A program made the position numbers and the translations under genes. Shown here piece by piece: positions 7,434-14,807 of a stretch of DNA of 21,261 bases. The stretch spans positions 1 through 21,261 of the forward strand of contig CAKONV010000023.1 of NCBI GenBank assembly GCA_934098295.1, read 5' to 3'. Each line of letters opens with the position of its first letter. The first letter of the stretch is position 1. The notes below the pieces were generated by a model. The model did no database searches and was not told the DNA's origin. It was given only the letters and a program-made list of their open reading frames with translations. The DNA comes from an uncultured Bacilli bacterium (lineage in GTDB: Bacteria > Bacillota_I > Bacilli_A > ML615J-28 > CAG-313).

Positions 7434-8010
7434 TATTTTTTTCTCCTTGTTCTATTTTTTTTATTCTTAAATATAAAATCTTAGCAATAAAATCATAAAC
7501 TATTTTATAAGCTATAAGATATAAGATAATAGCTAATATAACTAAATTATTAGCCTTTAAATTAATTGGTAAAAATTGTACACAAATAATCATTGATGAA
7601 AAAAGAGCAACAAGTCCAGTTAGAAAATATATGAATCCAAAAGAATATACATATACTTTAGGAGCCCACTTTATAATAAATAATTTTAATGGATAATCAA
7701 TTATAGCTTTAATCAAAACATATATTACTAATGCATAAAGCGGTAATGAATAGACCTTAAGAAGAGTATTGATAGTAAACAATAAAACAAAAGATACAAT
7801 AAATTCTAAAGGCAAATCAATATATATACATCCAAATATTCTAACCATAAAATTGGTAGCATATACTAAAAGCTTATGGTAAAACTTTCTTTTCTTCAGT
7901 ACTTTTTTATTCTTTTTTTCAAGTTTAGCATCCATCATCTTCCCTAGTTCTTCAACTAGTTCTTCTTCTTGATCTTTTATATCTTTTTTACTTCTAAAAT
8001 CAGCAGACAT
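7426..8010 (-). CDS. Membrane protein of unknown function, first gene of the lgt operon
   Basis: I do not recognise a family. The 194-residue product has a charged, probably coiled N-terminal part (residues 1-45, rich in Glu and Lys: DQEEELVEELGKMMDAKLEKKNK kept short here). It is followed by about four hydrophobic segments: FIVSFVLLFTINTLLKVY, YALVIYVLIKAIIDYPLKLF, YSFGFIYFLTGLVALF and LVILAIILYLIAYKIVYDF. A basic tail (LRIKKIEQGEKNNE) ends it. The N-terminus is presumably cytoplasmic. The stop overlaps the lgt start by 8 bases, which implies coupled translation and a possible link to envelope biogenesis. The start is supported by GGGGAAG at the right distance and a strong promoter upstream. 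Confidence 0.8.
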   Translation of the reverse strand: MSADFRSKKDIKDQEEELVEELGKMMDAKLEKKNKKVLKKRKFYHKLLVYATNFMVRIFGCIYIDLPLEFIVSFVLLFTINTLLKVYSLPLYALVIYVLIKAIIDYPLKLFIIKWAPKVYVYSFGFIYFLTGLVALFSSMIICVQFLPINLKANNLVILAIILYLIAYKIVYDFIAKILYLRIKKIEQGEKNNE

Positions 8011-8054
8011 TGTTCAAACTTCCCCATCTTCTTTTTATATATATTATGTTTCTA

Positions 8055-8083
8055 ATTATATCAATTTTTATGTTTAATTGCAA
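8055..8083 (-). promoter_or_regulatory. Promoter of the orf-lgt-HAD-whiA operon
   Basis: TTGCAA (8078-8083), a 17-base spacer and TATAAT (8055-8060) form a strong sigma-A-type promoter 45 bases before the first start codon. No terminator is visible between the uvrA stop and this promoter, so read-through from uvrA is also possible. Confidence 0.85.
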
Positions 8084-8108
8084 ATGAATATACTTTAATA
8101 ATATTTTT

Positions 8109-10934
8109 TTATTTCATATTTAGTTTTTTTCGTAAAAATTTACCCGTTAATGATTTTTCATTTGCGGCAATTTCTTCAGGAGTTCCTGTTGCAATTACAC
8201 TACCACCATTAATTCCTCCACCTGGTCCTAAATCAATAATATGATCGGCAAGTTTAATGACATCTAAATTGTGTTCAATTACAATTACTGTAGCTCCTGC
8301 ATCAACAATTTTGTTAATCATTAACATTAATCTTTCAATATCATAAGAATGTAATCCAGTTGTTGGCTCATCTAGTATATATATAGTGTTACCATTAATT
8401 CTTTTATATAATTCACTAGCAAGTTTTACTCTTTGAGCCTCTCCACCAGAAAGGGAAGTAGCACTTTGGCCAAGTTTCATATATCCAAGACCAACATCAG
8501 CTAATGTTTTCATCTTATTCATGATGCTAGGAACATTATCAAAAAATGTTGAAGCTTCTTCAATAGTCATATCTAAAACATCGGCAATTGATTTATCTTT
8601 ATACTTTACTTCTAAGGTTTCCCTATTATATCTTTTGCCTTTACATGCTTCACAAGGAACATACACATCTGGTAAAAAATTCATAGCAATTCTTATAACT
8701 CCATCACCACCACATTTTTCACATCTTCCACCTTTAACATTGAAGCTAAATCTTGATTTTGTATATCCTCTTACTTTAGCTTCTTTTGTTTCGCAGAATA
8801 AATCTCTTATTGCGTCAAAAACACCTGTATAAGTAGCTGGATTACTTCTTGGAGTTCTTCCTATTGGGGATTGATCAATATTGATAACTTTATCAATCAT
8901 TTCAATACCAATAATACCATCATTTTCACCAACATCTAAATGAGATTTATATACTTTATTGGTTAAAGCAGCATATAAAATATCATTTACTAAAGTTGAT
9001 TTACCACTGCCAGATACACCTGTTACAACAATTAATTCATTTAAAGGAAAAGTTACATCAATATTTTTTAAATTATTAGCGTGGGCATTTTTAATGGTTA
9101 AGAATTTACCATTACCATTTCTTCTTGCTTTTGGTAAAGGTATTATTCTTCTACCTGCTAAAAAGTCTCCAGTAATTGAGTTTAAATTATTAGCAACTTC
9201 CGTAGGGGTACCTGCCGCCATTACTTCTCCACCATGAACACCGGCAAAAGGACCAATATCAACAATGTAATCACATTGTTTCATTATTTCTTCATCGTGT
9301 TCAACAATTATTAAAGAGTTTCCCAAATCGCGCATAGACTTTAATGTTTTAATTAATTTTTCATTGTCGCTTTCATGTAAACCAATACTTGGTTCATCTA
9401 AAATATATAAAACTCCCGTTAATTTTGAACCAACTTGGGTAGCAAGTCTAATACGTTGTGCTTCACCACCAGATAAAGTTCCTGCTTTTCTATTTAAAGT
9501 TAAATAATCCAACCCAACATTTACTAAAAAGTTTAGACGAGTTTTGATTTCTTTGATAATTAGAGAGCCTATATGATTTTCCATTTCCGTAATCTTTAAA
9601 TTGTCTAAGAAATTTAAAGCTTCTGTGATACTCATTTCAGTAAATTCGTAAATGTTCTTTCCACCAACTAATACGCTTAATACGCTCTTTGATAGTCGCT
9701 TCCCATCACATTCAGGACAAGCCATTTCTTTCATATATGACCCATAATATTCTCTTAAAAAACTTGAAGTTGTTTCTTGGTATCTTCTTTCAATAAGATT
9801 AGTTAATCCTTCAATAACTTTATCTTTACGCATCGTGATACCACCACTTGAAGTGATTTCATATTTTATTGGTTCTTTGGATCCATTTAAAATAATATCT
9901 TTTTGTTCATCAGTTAAGTCTTTATAAGGTTTATACAAATCAATTTTATAAAAATCAAATAATTTTTTATACACTTGCCATTCAATATTTTCCGTAAACA
10001 CGATGTTTTTCAAATATCTTATAGCACCATCAGCAATACTTAAGTTTTCATCTGTAATTAAAGATGCAGGATCTAGTTTAAAAACGGATCCAATTCCTTT
10101 ACATGTTGGGCAAGCCCCAAGAGGGCTATTAAAAGAAAACATCGTTGGTTCAAGTTTTCCTAATGTAAAGCCGCAGTAAGGGCAACTATAGTGTTCACTA
10201 AATAGTAATTTTTCGCCATTAATATCTACGTATATTTTACCATCAGCTAAATTACAAGCAGCTTCGATAGATTCATACAATCTACTTCTTACTTCATCTC
10301 TAATTTTTATTCTATCAACAACTACCATTATATTGTGTTTTTTATTTTTATCTAAGGTAATTTCTTCATCTAATTCATAGTTTTCGTCATCAATAATTAC
10401 TTTTGAATAACCATCTTTTCTTAGTAATTCTAATGTTTTTTCAAAGGTTCCTTTACGATTTTCGGCAATAGGTGCTAACACTATCACTCTTGAATCTTTA
10501 GGATAGGTAAAAATTTTATCACACATTTCTTCAATCGTTTGACTATGAATTTCAACACCATGAATAGGACACGTTGGATGTCCAATTCTAGCATATAATA
10601 AACGTAAATAATCATATATTTCGGTAACTGTACCTACTGTTGAACGAGGATTTCTACTAGTTGTTTTTTGGTCAATTGATATTGCTGGGGATAAACCCTC
10701 GATTAAATCAACATCAGGTTTATCAACATTATCCAAAAACATTCGAGCATATGCTGACAAACTTTCAACGTAGCGACGTTGACCTTCTGCATAGATTGTA
10801 TCAAAAGCAAGGCTAGTTTTTCCGCTGCCAGATACACCTGTCATTACCACTAATTTATTTCTTGGAATTGTTAGATTTATATTTTTTAAGTTATTTTGTC
10901 TGGCACCTTTTATTATAATACTATCATTATTCAT
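8109..10934 (-). CDS. uvrA: Excinuclease ABC subunit A
   Basis: UvrA is the damage-recognition ATPase of nucleotide excision repair; it works as a dimer with UvrB. The 941-residue protein is full length. The first ABC half has Walker A GVSGSGKTS (33-41), a split insertion with zinc cysteines (CPYCG...CPTCKG), the signature LSGGEAQRIRLA and Walker B YILDEPSIGLH. The second half has GVSGSGKST, a second zinc module (CEKCGGDG...CEACKG), LSGGEAQRVKLA and YILDEPTTGLH. The start is supported by an exact GGAGGT site 9 bases upstream. uvrB, usually next to uvrA, is not in this window. All catalytic motifs look intact. Confidence 0.98.
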   Translation of the reverse strand: MNNDSIIIKGARQNNLKNINLTIPRNKLVVMTGVSGSGKTSLAFDTIYAEGQRRYVESLSAYARMFLDNVDKPDVDLIEGLSPAISIDQKTTSRNPRSTVGTVTEIYDYLRLLYARIGHPTCPIHGVEIHSQTIEEMCDKIFTYPKDSRVIVLAPIAENRKGTFEKTLELLRKDGYSKVIIDDENYELDEEITLDKNKKHNIMVVVDRIKIRDEVRSRLYESIEAACNLADGKIYVDINGEKLLFSEHYSCPYCGFTLGKLEPTMFSFNSPLGACPTCKGIGSVFKLDPASLITDENLSIADGAIRYLKNIVFTENIEWQVYKKLFDFYKIDLYKPYKDLTDEQKDIILNGSKEPIKYEITSSGGITMRKDKVIEGLTNLIERRYQETTSSFLREYYGSYMKEMACPECDGKRLSKSVLSVLVGGKNIYEFTEMSITEALNFLDNLKITEMENHIGSLIIKEIKTRLNFLVNVGLDYLTLNRKAGTLSGGEAQRIRLATQVGSKLTGVLYILDEPSIGLHESDNEKLIKTLKSMRDLGNSLIIVEHDEEIMKQCDYIVDIGPFAGVHGGEVMAAGTPTEVANNLNSITGDFLAGRRIIPLPKARRNGNGKFLTIKNAHANNLKNIDVTFPLNELIVVTGVSGSGKSTLVNDILYAALTNKVYKSHLDVGENDGIIGIEMIDKVINIDQSPIGRTPRSNPATYTGVFDAIRDLFCETKEAKVRGYTKSRFSFNVKGGRCEKCGGDGVIRIAMNFLPDVYVPCEACKGKRYNRETLEVKYKDKSIADVLDMTIEEASTFFDNVPSIMNKMKTLADVGLGYMKLGQSATSLSGGEAQRVKLASELYKRINGNTIYILDEPTTGLHSYDIERLMLMINKIVDAGATVIVIEHNLDVIKLADHIIDLGPGGGINGGSVIATGTPEEIAANEKSLTGKFLRKKLNMK

Positions 10935-10961
10935 ATCAATTTTACCTCCAAAGCATCTTAT

Positions 10962-10990
10962 ATTATACCACTAATTAACAATATTATTAA
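10962..10990 (-). promoter_or_regulatory. Putative promoter of uvrA
   Basis: TGGTATAAT is an extended -10 (TATAAT at 10962-10967). TTAATA at 10985-10990 is a weak -35 at 17 bases. No SOS (LexA/DinR, GAAC-N4-GTTC) box is evident by eye near it, although uvrA is often SOS-regulated. Confidence 0.5.
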
Positions 10991-11130
10991 TTTACTAGCA
11001 ATATTTTTTTATACATTCTATATAAAAGAAAACAAATAAGGCAATCGCAAAATATTACAATTATAAAGCTAAAAACAGCCTAAATTTGAAAGTTTAACAA
11101 ACATTCAAATAGAAAAAATAAGAATAATAT

Positions 11131-11163
11131 AAAAGGTAAGCAAATTTACATTGCTTACCTTTT
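11131..11163 (-). terminator. Terminator of the uracil permease gene
   Basis: AAAAGGTAAGCAA pairs perfectly with TTGCTTACCTTTT (13 bp) around a 7-base loop, 17 bases past the permease stop. The following T-run on the minus strand is short (four T inside the stem, then ATAT), so it may be leaky. Confidence 0.75.
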
Positions 11164-11180
11164 AAGAATTTTATTTATAA

Positions 11181-12575
11181 TTATTTGTTTTCTGTTTCCT
11201 TAGCACCATTTTCTTTTGGTAAGATTAAGTTTAAGATAACACCGACAATTGAACTTATAGCAACACTAGTGAAAATCTTCATACCGCTCTTTGAATAAAT
11301 TGCAGCACCACCAATACCAATTACTAGAATAACAGAAATGATTATTAAATTTCTTGTTTGTGTTAAATCAATTTTAGAGTCAAGTAATGTACGTAAACCA
11401 TTAGAAGCAATGAATCCATATAGAATTAAACAAACGCCACCCATTACAGATGCAGGAATCGTTGCAATTAAAGTTGTGAAAACGTTACAGAATGAAAGTA
11501 GAATTGCAATAACGGCAGCACCGCCAGTAACCCATACTGAACCAACCTTTGTCATACCAACAATTGATGTATTTTCACCATATGATGTATTAGCAGGTCC
11601 ACCAATTAAACCAGCTACAGCTGTTGCGATACCATCACCAAGTAATGTACGATGTAGTCCAGGATCAGTGATGTAATCTTTACCAGTAATTTTACCAAGC
11701 ACTTCATGGTCACCAATATGTTCACAAATAGTTGCAAAAGCAATTGGAATAACAGTTAATACCGCAGCGAAGCTTACTTTATACATAGAAATACCAGCGC
11801 CTAGATATTGGTCCTTCCAGCCAATTACTGTAAATCCTGGTAATTTAAACCATTGTGATGGATCCTTACATACATCAAATAATGGTTTAAAATCAATTAA
11901 TGTATTTTCACCATTAGGAATAAAATTCATAATAATTGCAACAACATATCCACCAACTATACCTAATAAGAAAGGAATTACTTTTACAAATCCTTTACCC
12001 TTAATAGCAAAGAAAGCAACAATTAGGATTGTAGCAAAACTTACAACAACAGCACGCCAATCACCACCTAAAGTTAAACCAGTATTTCCAATGGCTGATG
12101 ATGATAGTGAAAGACCAATTACCATAATCATAGGACCAACTACAATTGGAGGTAATAATTTATTTAACCATTTTGTTCCGAACAATTTAATAAAACATGC
12201 TACTATTACATATATTAAACCAACTGCTACTAAACCGGTTAAAGCTGGTCCATAACTTCCTACAACTTTTACGCCATTTACTTCACTATAAATGCAAACA
12301 GAAGTTATATACTCTATATATGCAAAACTTGATCCTAGATAGATTGGAACTTTATGTTTTGTACATAAGATATAAATTAGGGTTCCTAAACCTGAAGCAA
12401 ACAAAGCGACAGAGATTGGTAGTCCTGTTAACATTGGTACTAATACTGTAGCACTAAACATTGCAAATACGTGTTGAATACTAAGCATTAACCATCTACT
12501 CGTTTTAGGGCGATATGATGGTTCGATTGGGTCGATCATACTAAGATCTCTTTTTTGATTTTTTTCCATTTTCAT
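11181..12575 (-). CDS. uraA: NCS2-family uracil permease
   Basis: This membrane symporter for uracil (UraA/PyrP group of NCS2) has 464 residues and about 14 membrane segments. Family blocks seen are QHVFAMFSATVLVP (34-47), GSSFAY (81-86), the TM8 motif CEHIGDH with substrate-binding E285, and the TM10 motif GGPANTSYGENTSIVG (325-340) with E334. The TYGEN-type signature (here SYGEN) and the N-terminal block fit uracil carriers better than xanthine or urate carriers. The final residues are short and charged. A purine-rich AGGAAAGGAAG precedes two nearby ATGs (12575 and 12569); either could be used. It is preceded by an unusual attenuator-like leader with its own small reading frame, and no pyrimidine biosynthesis gene is adjacent. 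Confidence 0.9.
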   Translation of the reverse strand: MKMEKNQKRDLSMIDPIEPSYRPKTSRWLMLSIQHVFAMFSATVLVPMLTGLPISVALFASGLGTLIYILCTKHKVPIYLGSSFAYIEYITSVCIYSEVNGVKVVGSYGPALTGLVAVGLIYVIVACFIKLFGTKWLNKLLPPIVVGPMIMVIGLSLSSSAIGNTGLTLGGDWRAVVVSFATILIVAFFAIKGKGFVKVIPFLLGIVGGYVVAIIMNFIPNGENTLIDFKPLFDVCKDPSQWFKLPGFTVIGWKDQYLGAGISMYKVSFAAVLTVIPIAFATICEHIGDHEVLGKITGKDYITDPGLHRTLLGDGIATAVAGLIGGPANTSYGENTSIVGMTKVGSVWVTGGAAVIAILLSFCNVFTTLIATIPASVMGGVCLILYGFIASNGLRTLLDSKIDLTQTRNLIIISVILVIGIGGAAIYSKSGMKIFTSVAISSIVGVILNLILPKENGAKETENK

Positions 12576-12607
12576 TTTCTTCCTTTCCTATTTAAGCATC
12601 TAGATAT

Positions 12608-12641
12608 AAAAAAATAAGAGTTTAAAAGTAAACTCTTATTT
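12608..12641 (-). terminator. Intrinsic terminator inside the uracil permease leader
   Basis: AATAAGAGTTTA pairs with TAAACTCTTATT (12 bp, extendable by one) around CTTT and continues into seven T. It lies 33 bases upstream of the permease start. The leader frame's TAA (12624-12622) is in the descending arm, so a ribosome finishing the frame would sit on the stem. Confidence 0.88.
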
Positions 12642-12732
12642 CTTTATCAATATTAAAAAAAGAAAAAACACTAGTAGATAGTGGGCTTAAAATTAAATTT
12701 AATTCAAATTCATTAATTCCATTTATCTTCAT
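12622..12732 (-). CDS. Leader peptide of the uracil permease gene (36 aa)
   Basis: ATG at 12732 follows GAGGAAAA by 8 bases and opens 36 codons ending in TAA. An in-frame ATG at 12750 has no ribosome site and is less likely. The peptide begins MKINGINEFELN, has the middle segment LSPLSTSVFSFFN encoded across the U-rich run (GTT TTT TCT TTT TTT), and ends EIRVYF within the terminator stem. No known protein family is recognised. Its position, strong ribosome site and overlap with the terminator argue that translation of it, rather than the peptide, matters. It could also be a short real protein or a chance frame. Confidence 0.6.
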   Translation of the reverse strand: MKINGINEFELNLILSPLSTSVFSFFNIDKEIRVYF

Positions 12733-12872
12733 GATGTTTTCCTCACTCATATTTTCAACTTTAATTATTAACCTAGAGGTCAAAATTAAAGCTATCTATA
12801 AACTTCTTCAGTTATTATATCATAGCATGCATCAATAAATGCTTTAAATACTCATGAAAACGGTTTTGATAA

Positions 12873-13703
12873 CTACATATTAAAATCATTTAGATTAGGA
12901 AGTTCATAATTATCATAAATAATAGTTGAATTTAATTTTTGAGTGCACTCCATAGTATTTTTAATTCCCAACACTGTTTTTACGATTTTGTACTTTTCAA
13001 TATTTTCAAAAGCTGTTATATTAAATTCTTCATCGATAAATATCTTTAATTCAATATACGTAAACACTGGTTCTTTATCTAAAGCCCCAAACATAACCAT
13101 TTGTTTTCTCAAATCACAACTTACCTTCATTGGTTCTAAAACATAACTAATTATATATGTTTTATCAGTTTTAGATCTTGATGTTGAAATAATATCATCT
13201 TTAGTAATATCATAATTAAATACATTTTGGTAATTAGGAATTCTTCCATATAAATTTTTATATTCATCCTTAGTGCATTCAATATATTTTTTATTATCAC
13301 TATCATAATATTTAATAGAATCACCATCACTTAGTAATTTATGGTAATGAGAAACAATTGTAGATTCTGATGAAATATCATTGTAGAAAACATCATCCAT
13401 AGCATATAACGACGTCTTAGTGTTTTGTTCATAATTTATAAAGCCTAATTTAGCAGAAGTTACTCCTTTAGCAGTTACTAAATAGTTTCTTTTATCATTT
13501 AATTTTGTTATTACTTTAAAAATTATATCCTCATCACTATATTTATCTAAAGCATCATCCTTATTAGTGTCATCATCGTTTTTATTATCATCACTTTTGT
13601 TTGTATCATCGTTTTTTGAAGGTTGTTGACATGATACTGTAATGTTTATTAATCCAAATAATACTATAAGAATTAACAGTTTTTTACTTCTAATTATCTT
13701 CAT
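12873..13703 (-). CDS. Lipoprotein of unknown function with acidic linker
   Basis: The 276-residue product has a basic N-terminus, a hydrophobic helix and a lipobox-like TVSC with C25. Thr at -3 is unusual, where Leu, Val or Ile is normal, so lipidation is likely but not certain. Residues about 28-52 form a low-complexity Asp/Asn/Lys linker typical of Gram-positive surface lipoproteins. The remaining 220 residues look like a globular, mainly beta domain (YIISYVLEPMKVSCDL, TYIELKIFIDEEFNITAFE) with two further cysteines. I do not recognise a family; it could be another member of the LolA-like/YdcC type but no clear motif shows this. A strong promoter and AGAGGAAA precede it. No terminator is visible before the permease promoter. 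Confidence 0.75.
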   Translation of the reverse strand: MKIIRSKKLLILIVLFGLINITVSCQQPSKNDDTNKSDDNKNDDDTNKDDALDKYSDEDIIFKVITKLNDKRNYLVTAKGVTSAKLGFINYEQNTKTSLYAMDDVFYNDISSESTIVSHYHKLLSDGDSIKYYDSDNKKYIECTKDEYKNLYGRIPNYQNVFNYDITKDDIISTSRSKTDKTYIISYVLEPMKVSCDLRKQMVMFGALDKEPVFTYIELKIFIDEEFNITAFENIEKYKIVKTVLGIKNTMECTQKLNSTIIYDNYELPNLNDFNM

Positions 13704-13741
13704 AATTTCCTCTTATCACTAATAACATCTTTCTTGCATAT

Positions 13742-13770
13742 ATTATACCAAATTTTATTTATTATGACAA
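13742..13770 (-). promoter_or_regulatory. Promoter of the 276-aa lipoprotein gene
   Basis: TTGTCA (13765-13770), a 17-base spacer ending TGG, and TATAAT (13742-13747) make a near-consensus promoter with an extended -10, about 40 bases before the start codon. Confidence 0.88.
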
Positions 13771-13827
13771 TATATTTAAATTTTTGAAAATTAGAAATTA
13801 TATTGAATTAATTATCTTTATTATAAT

Positions 13828-14172
13828 TTAATAAGTTGTTTCTACATGAACTTTTCTAGCATCGCTTATAAAATCTAATTTCTTAGACTCTTCAATAGCC
13901 TTTTCAATCTCCTCTTCACCTTCATTTTCTAAAAATACATATATATATCCAGTTTCATCAGGTTCATTCCATTGTGAGTACAATAAACTTTTAACATTGC
14001 CAAAGTCAAAGTTTTTAACAGTAATTTGTTTTTCTACATATGCTTCTTTATACTCCCCCTTTATTTCAATAAGAAAGCAATCTTCTCTGAATTCTTCTTT
14101 GTAACAACTAGAAATAGATGCTACAAGTGTAATCACGACAAATAACGTAAATAGTTTTAATAATTTTTTCAT
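13828..14172 (-). CDS. Small lipoprotein of unknown function
   Basis: The 114-residue product has a signal helix (LLKLFTLFVVITLVAS) and lipobox ISSC with C23, so it should be membrane-anchored outside the cell. The mature part has strands around FLIEIKGEY and TGYIYVFLENEGEE, then a helix EEEIEKAIEESKKL and a final strand RKVHVETTY, a small alpha/beta domain with many Glu residues. No family is recognised. GGAG lies 10 bases before the ATG. Upstream is a promoter (14305-14333) followed by a terminator-like hairpin (14213-14249) inside the leader, suggesting controlled read-through. Confidence 0.7.
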   Translation of the reverse strand: MKKLLKLFTLFVVITLVASISSCYKEEFREDCFLIEIKGEYKEAYVEKQITVKNFDFGNVKSLLYSQWNEPDETGYIYVFLENEGEEEIEKAIEESKKLDFISDARKVHVETTY

Positions 14173-14212
14173 TTCCCTTTATCTCCTTTTCCTAAAAAAA
14201 CTACCAAAAAAT

Positions 14213-14249
14213 AAAAAACGCCCTAAAACTAATAAAGCAGCTTTAGGAC
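14213..14249 (-). terminator. Terminator-like hairpin in the leader of the small lipoprotein gene
   Basis: GTCCTAAAG pairs with TTTTAGGGC (9 bp, two G-U) around a 12-base loop. It is followed by G, six T, then A-T and further T-runs. It sits 40 bases before the ATG at 14172 and about 50 bases after a consensus promoter, so it would end either a short RNA or act as an attenuator. Confidence 0.72.
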
Positions 14250-14304
14250 TTAATTTCTATTCTTTTACTTTTAAAAACATATTTCCTAACAACCTTACAC
14301 TATA

Positions 14305-14333
14305 ATTTTATCGTGATAATAGTGTTTTGTCAA
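14305..14333 (-). promoter_or_regulatory. Promoter upstream of the small lipoprotein gene
   Basis: The perfect -35 TTGACA (14328-14333), a 17-base spacer and the -10 TAAAAT (14305-14310) form one of the strongest promoters in the window. The transcript would start near 14298 and meet the hairpin at 14249 after about 50 bases. A seven-codon frame (MFLKVKE) with AGGA before it lies in between. Confidence 0.82.
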
Positions 14334-14366
14334 GAAAATAGCAAATTTATCTTAAAAATAACATTG

Positions 14367-14807
14367 TCAAAGTATAAGGTAACAATCCAATTTATCCAAT
14401 ATTTCTTTAGTGATTAAGCCTTTCTCACAAGCATCTTGTAATGTATAACATTTATTTTCATAATAAACAGTTATAATTTCTGGAAATTTTTTAATGTTGT
14501 ATTTTTGACCATCGATATAACAGGAATAATAGTCTAATGTAGATTCCATTGGATTATTAGTTCTATTACCTTCTATTACAGCTATTTTCTTACCATCAAA
14601 ATCCCCAAAATAATGTTTTATATGAATATCATCAATAGTATAGGGATTACTAGATGGATCTCGAAGTGTTGTAACATACCATTCCAAATAACATTGCTTT
14701 ATATAACGCTCCGTTTTAGCATTCAATTTTGCATTTCCTTTTTTATTACATCCAACAAGTGTTATATTTAACACTAGTATCATGAATAATAAAATTATTT
14801 TTTTCAT
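14367..14807 (-). CDS. Small lipoprotein, tandem copy A
   Basis: The 146-residue product has the signal helix KKIILLFMILVLNITLVGC with lipobox LVGC (C20). The mature domain contains IKQCYLEWYV, the strand pair IHIKHYFGDFDGKKIAVIEG, CYIDGQKYNI and the C-terminal string CYTLQDACEKGLITKEIL. A similar ending (xxLxxAxxxGLLTxExL) occurs, as far as I recall, in many uncharacterised small lipoproteins of Clostridia and Erysipelotrichia, where it follows a YxG-x-YNG-type strand. Three to four cysteines in the mature part could form disulfides outside the cell. It is the downstream copy of a tandem pair; the copies are closely similar. GAGGAGAT provides the ribosome site. Its function is unknown. Confidence 0.78.
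   Translation of the reverse strand: MKKIILLFMILVLNITLVGCNKKGNAKLNAKTERYIKQCYLEWYVTTLRDPSSNPYTIDDIHIKHYFGDFDGKKIAVIEGNRTNNPMESTLDYYSCYIDGQKYNIKKFPEIITVYYENKCYTLQDACEKGLITKEILDKLDCYLIL

Larger units (their letters stand above)
12576..12822 (-). promoter_or_regulatory. Promoter and attenuator-like leader of the uracil permease gene
   Basis: The extended -10 TGATATAAT lies at 12814-12822, so the leader is about 230 nucleotides. In order it holds: a stable 5' hairpin (12759-12791; TTGACC-TCTA-GGTTAA on an 8-bp base with one bulge); a ribosome site GAGGAAAA; a 36-codon reading frame (12732-12622); a uridine run of six U, C, seven U inside that frame (12668-12655); 13-14 bases later an intrinsic terminator (12641-12608) that overlaps the frame's end; and the permease ribosome site. 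This order matches a UTP-sensed, translation-coupled attenuator of the pyrBI kind. No PyrR binding-loop consensus is present. The architecture is seen; the mechanism is inferred. Confidence 0.6.

Noticed and set aside
8521..9237. Plus-strand reading frames inside uvrA
   Set aside because: They are antisense shadows of a fully conserved gene, with no ribosome sites and no family resemblance; the same holds for frames opposite uraA, the permeases and the lipoproteins.
12757..12793. PyrR binding loop in the uracil permease leader
   Set aside because: The hairpin loop segment is one base too short and lacks the conserved G-N-G-AGG pattern of the PyrR loop; no antiterminator alternative pairing is evident.
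12576..12812. Purine (xpt-type) riboswitch ahead of an NCS2 permease
   Set aside because: The three-way junction with conserved loop and core nucleotides of the purine aptamer is not present, and the gene looks like a uracil rather than a xanthine carrier.
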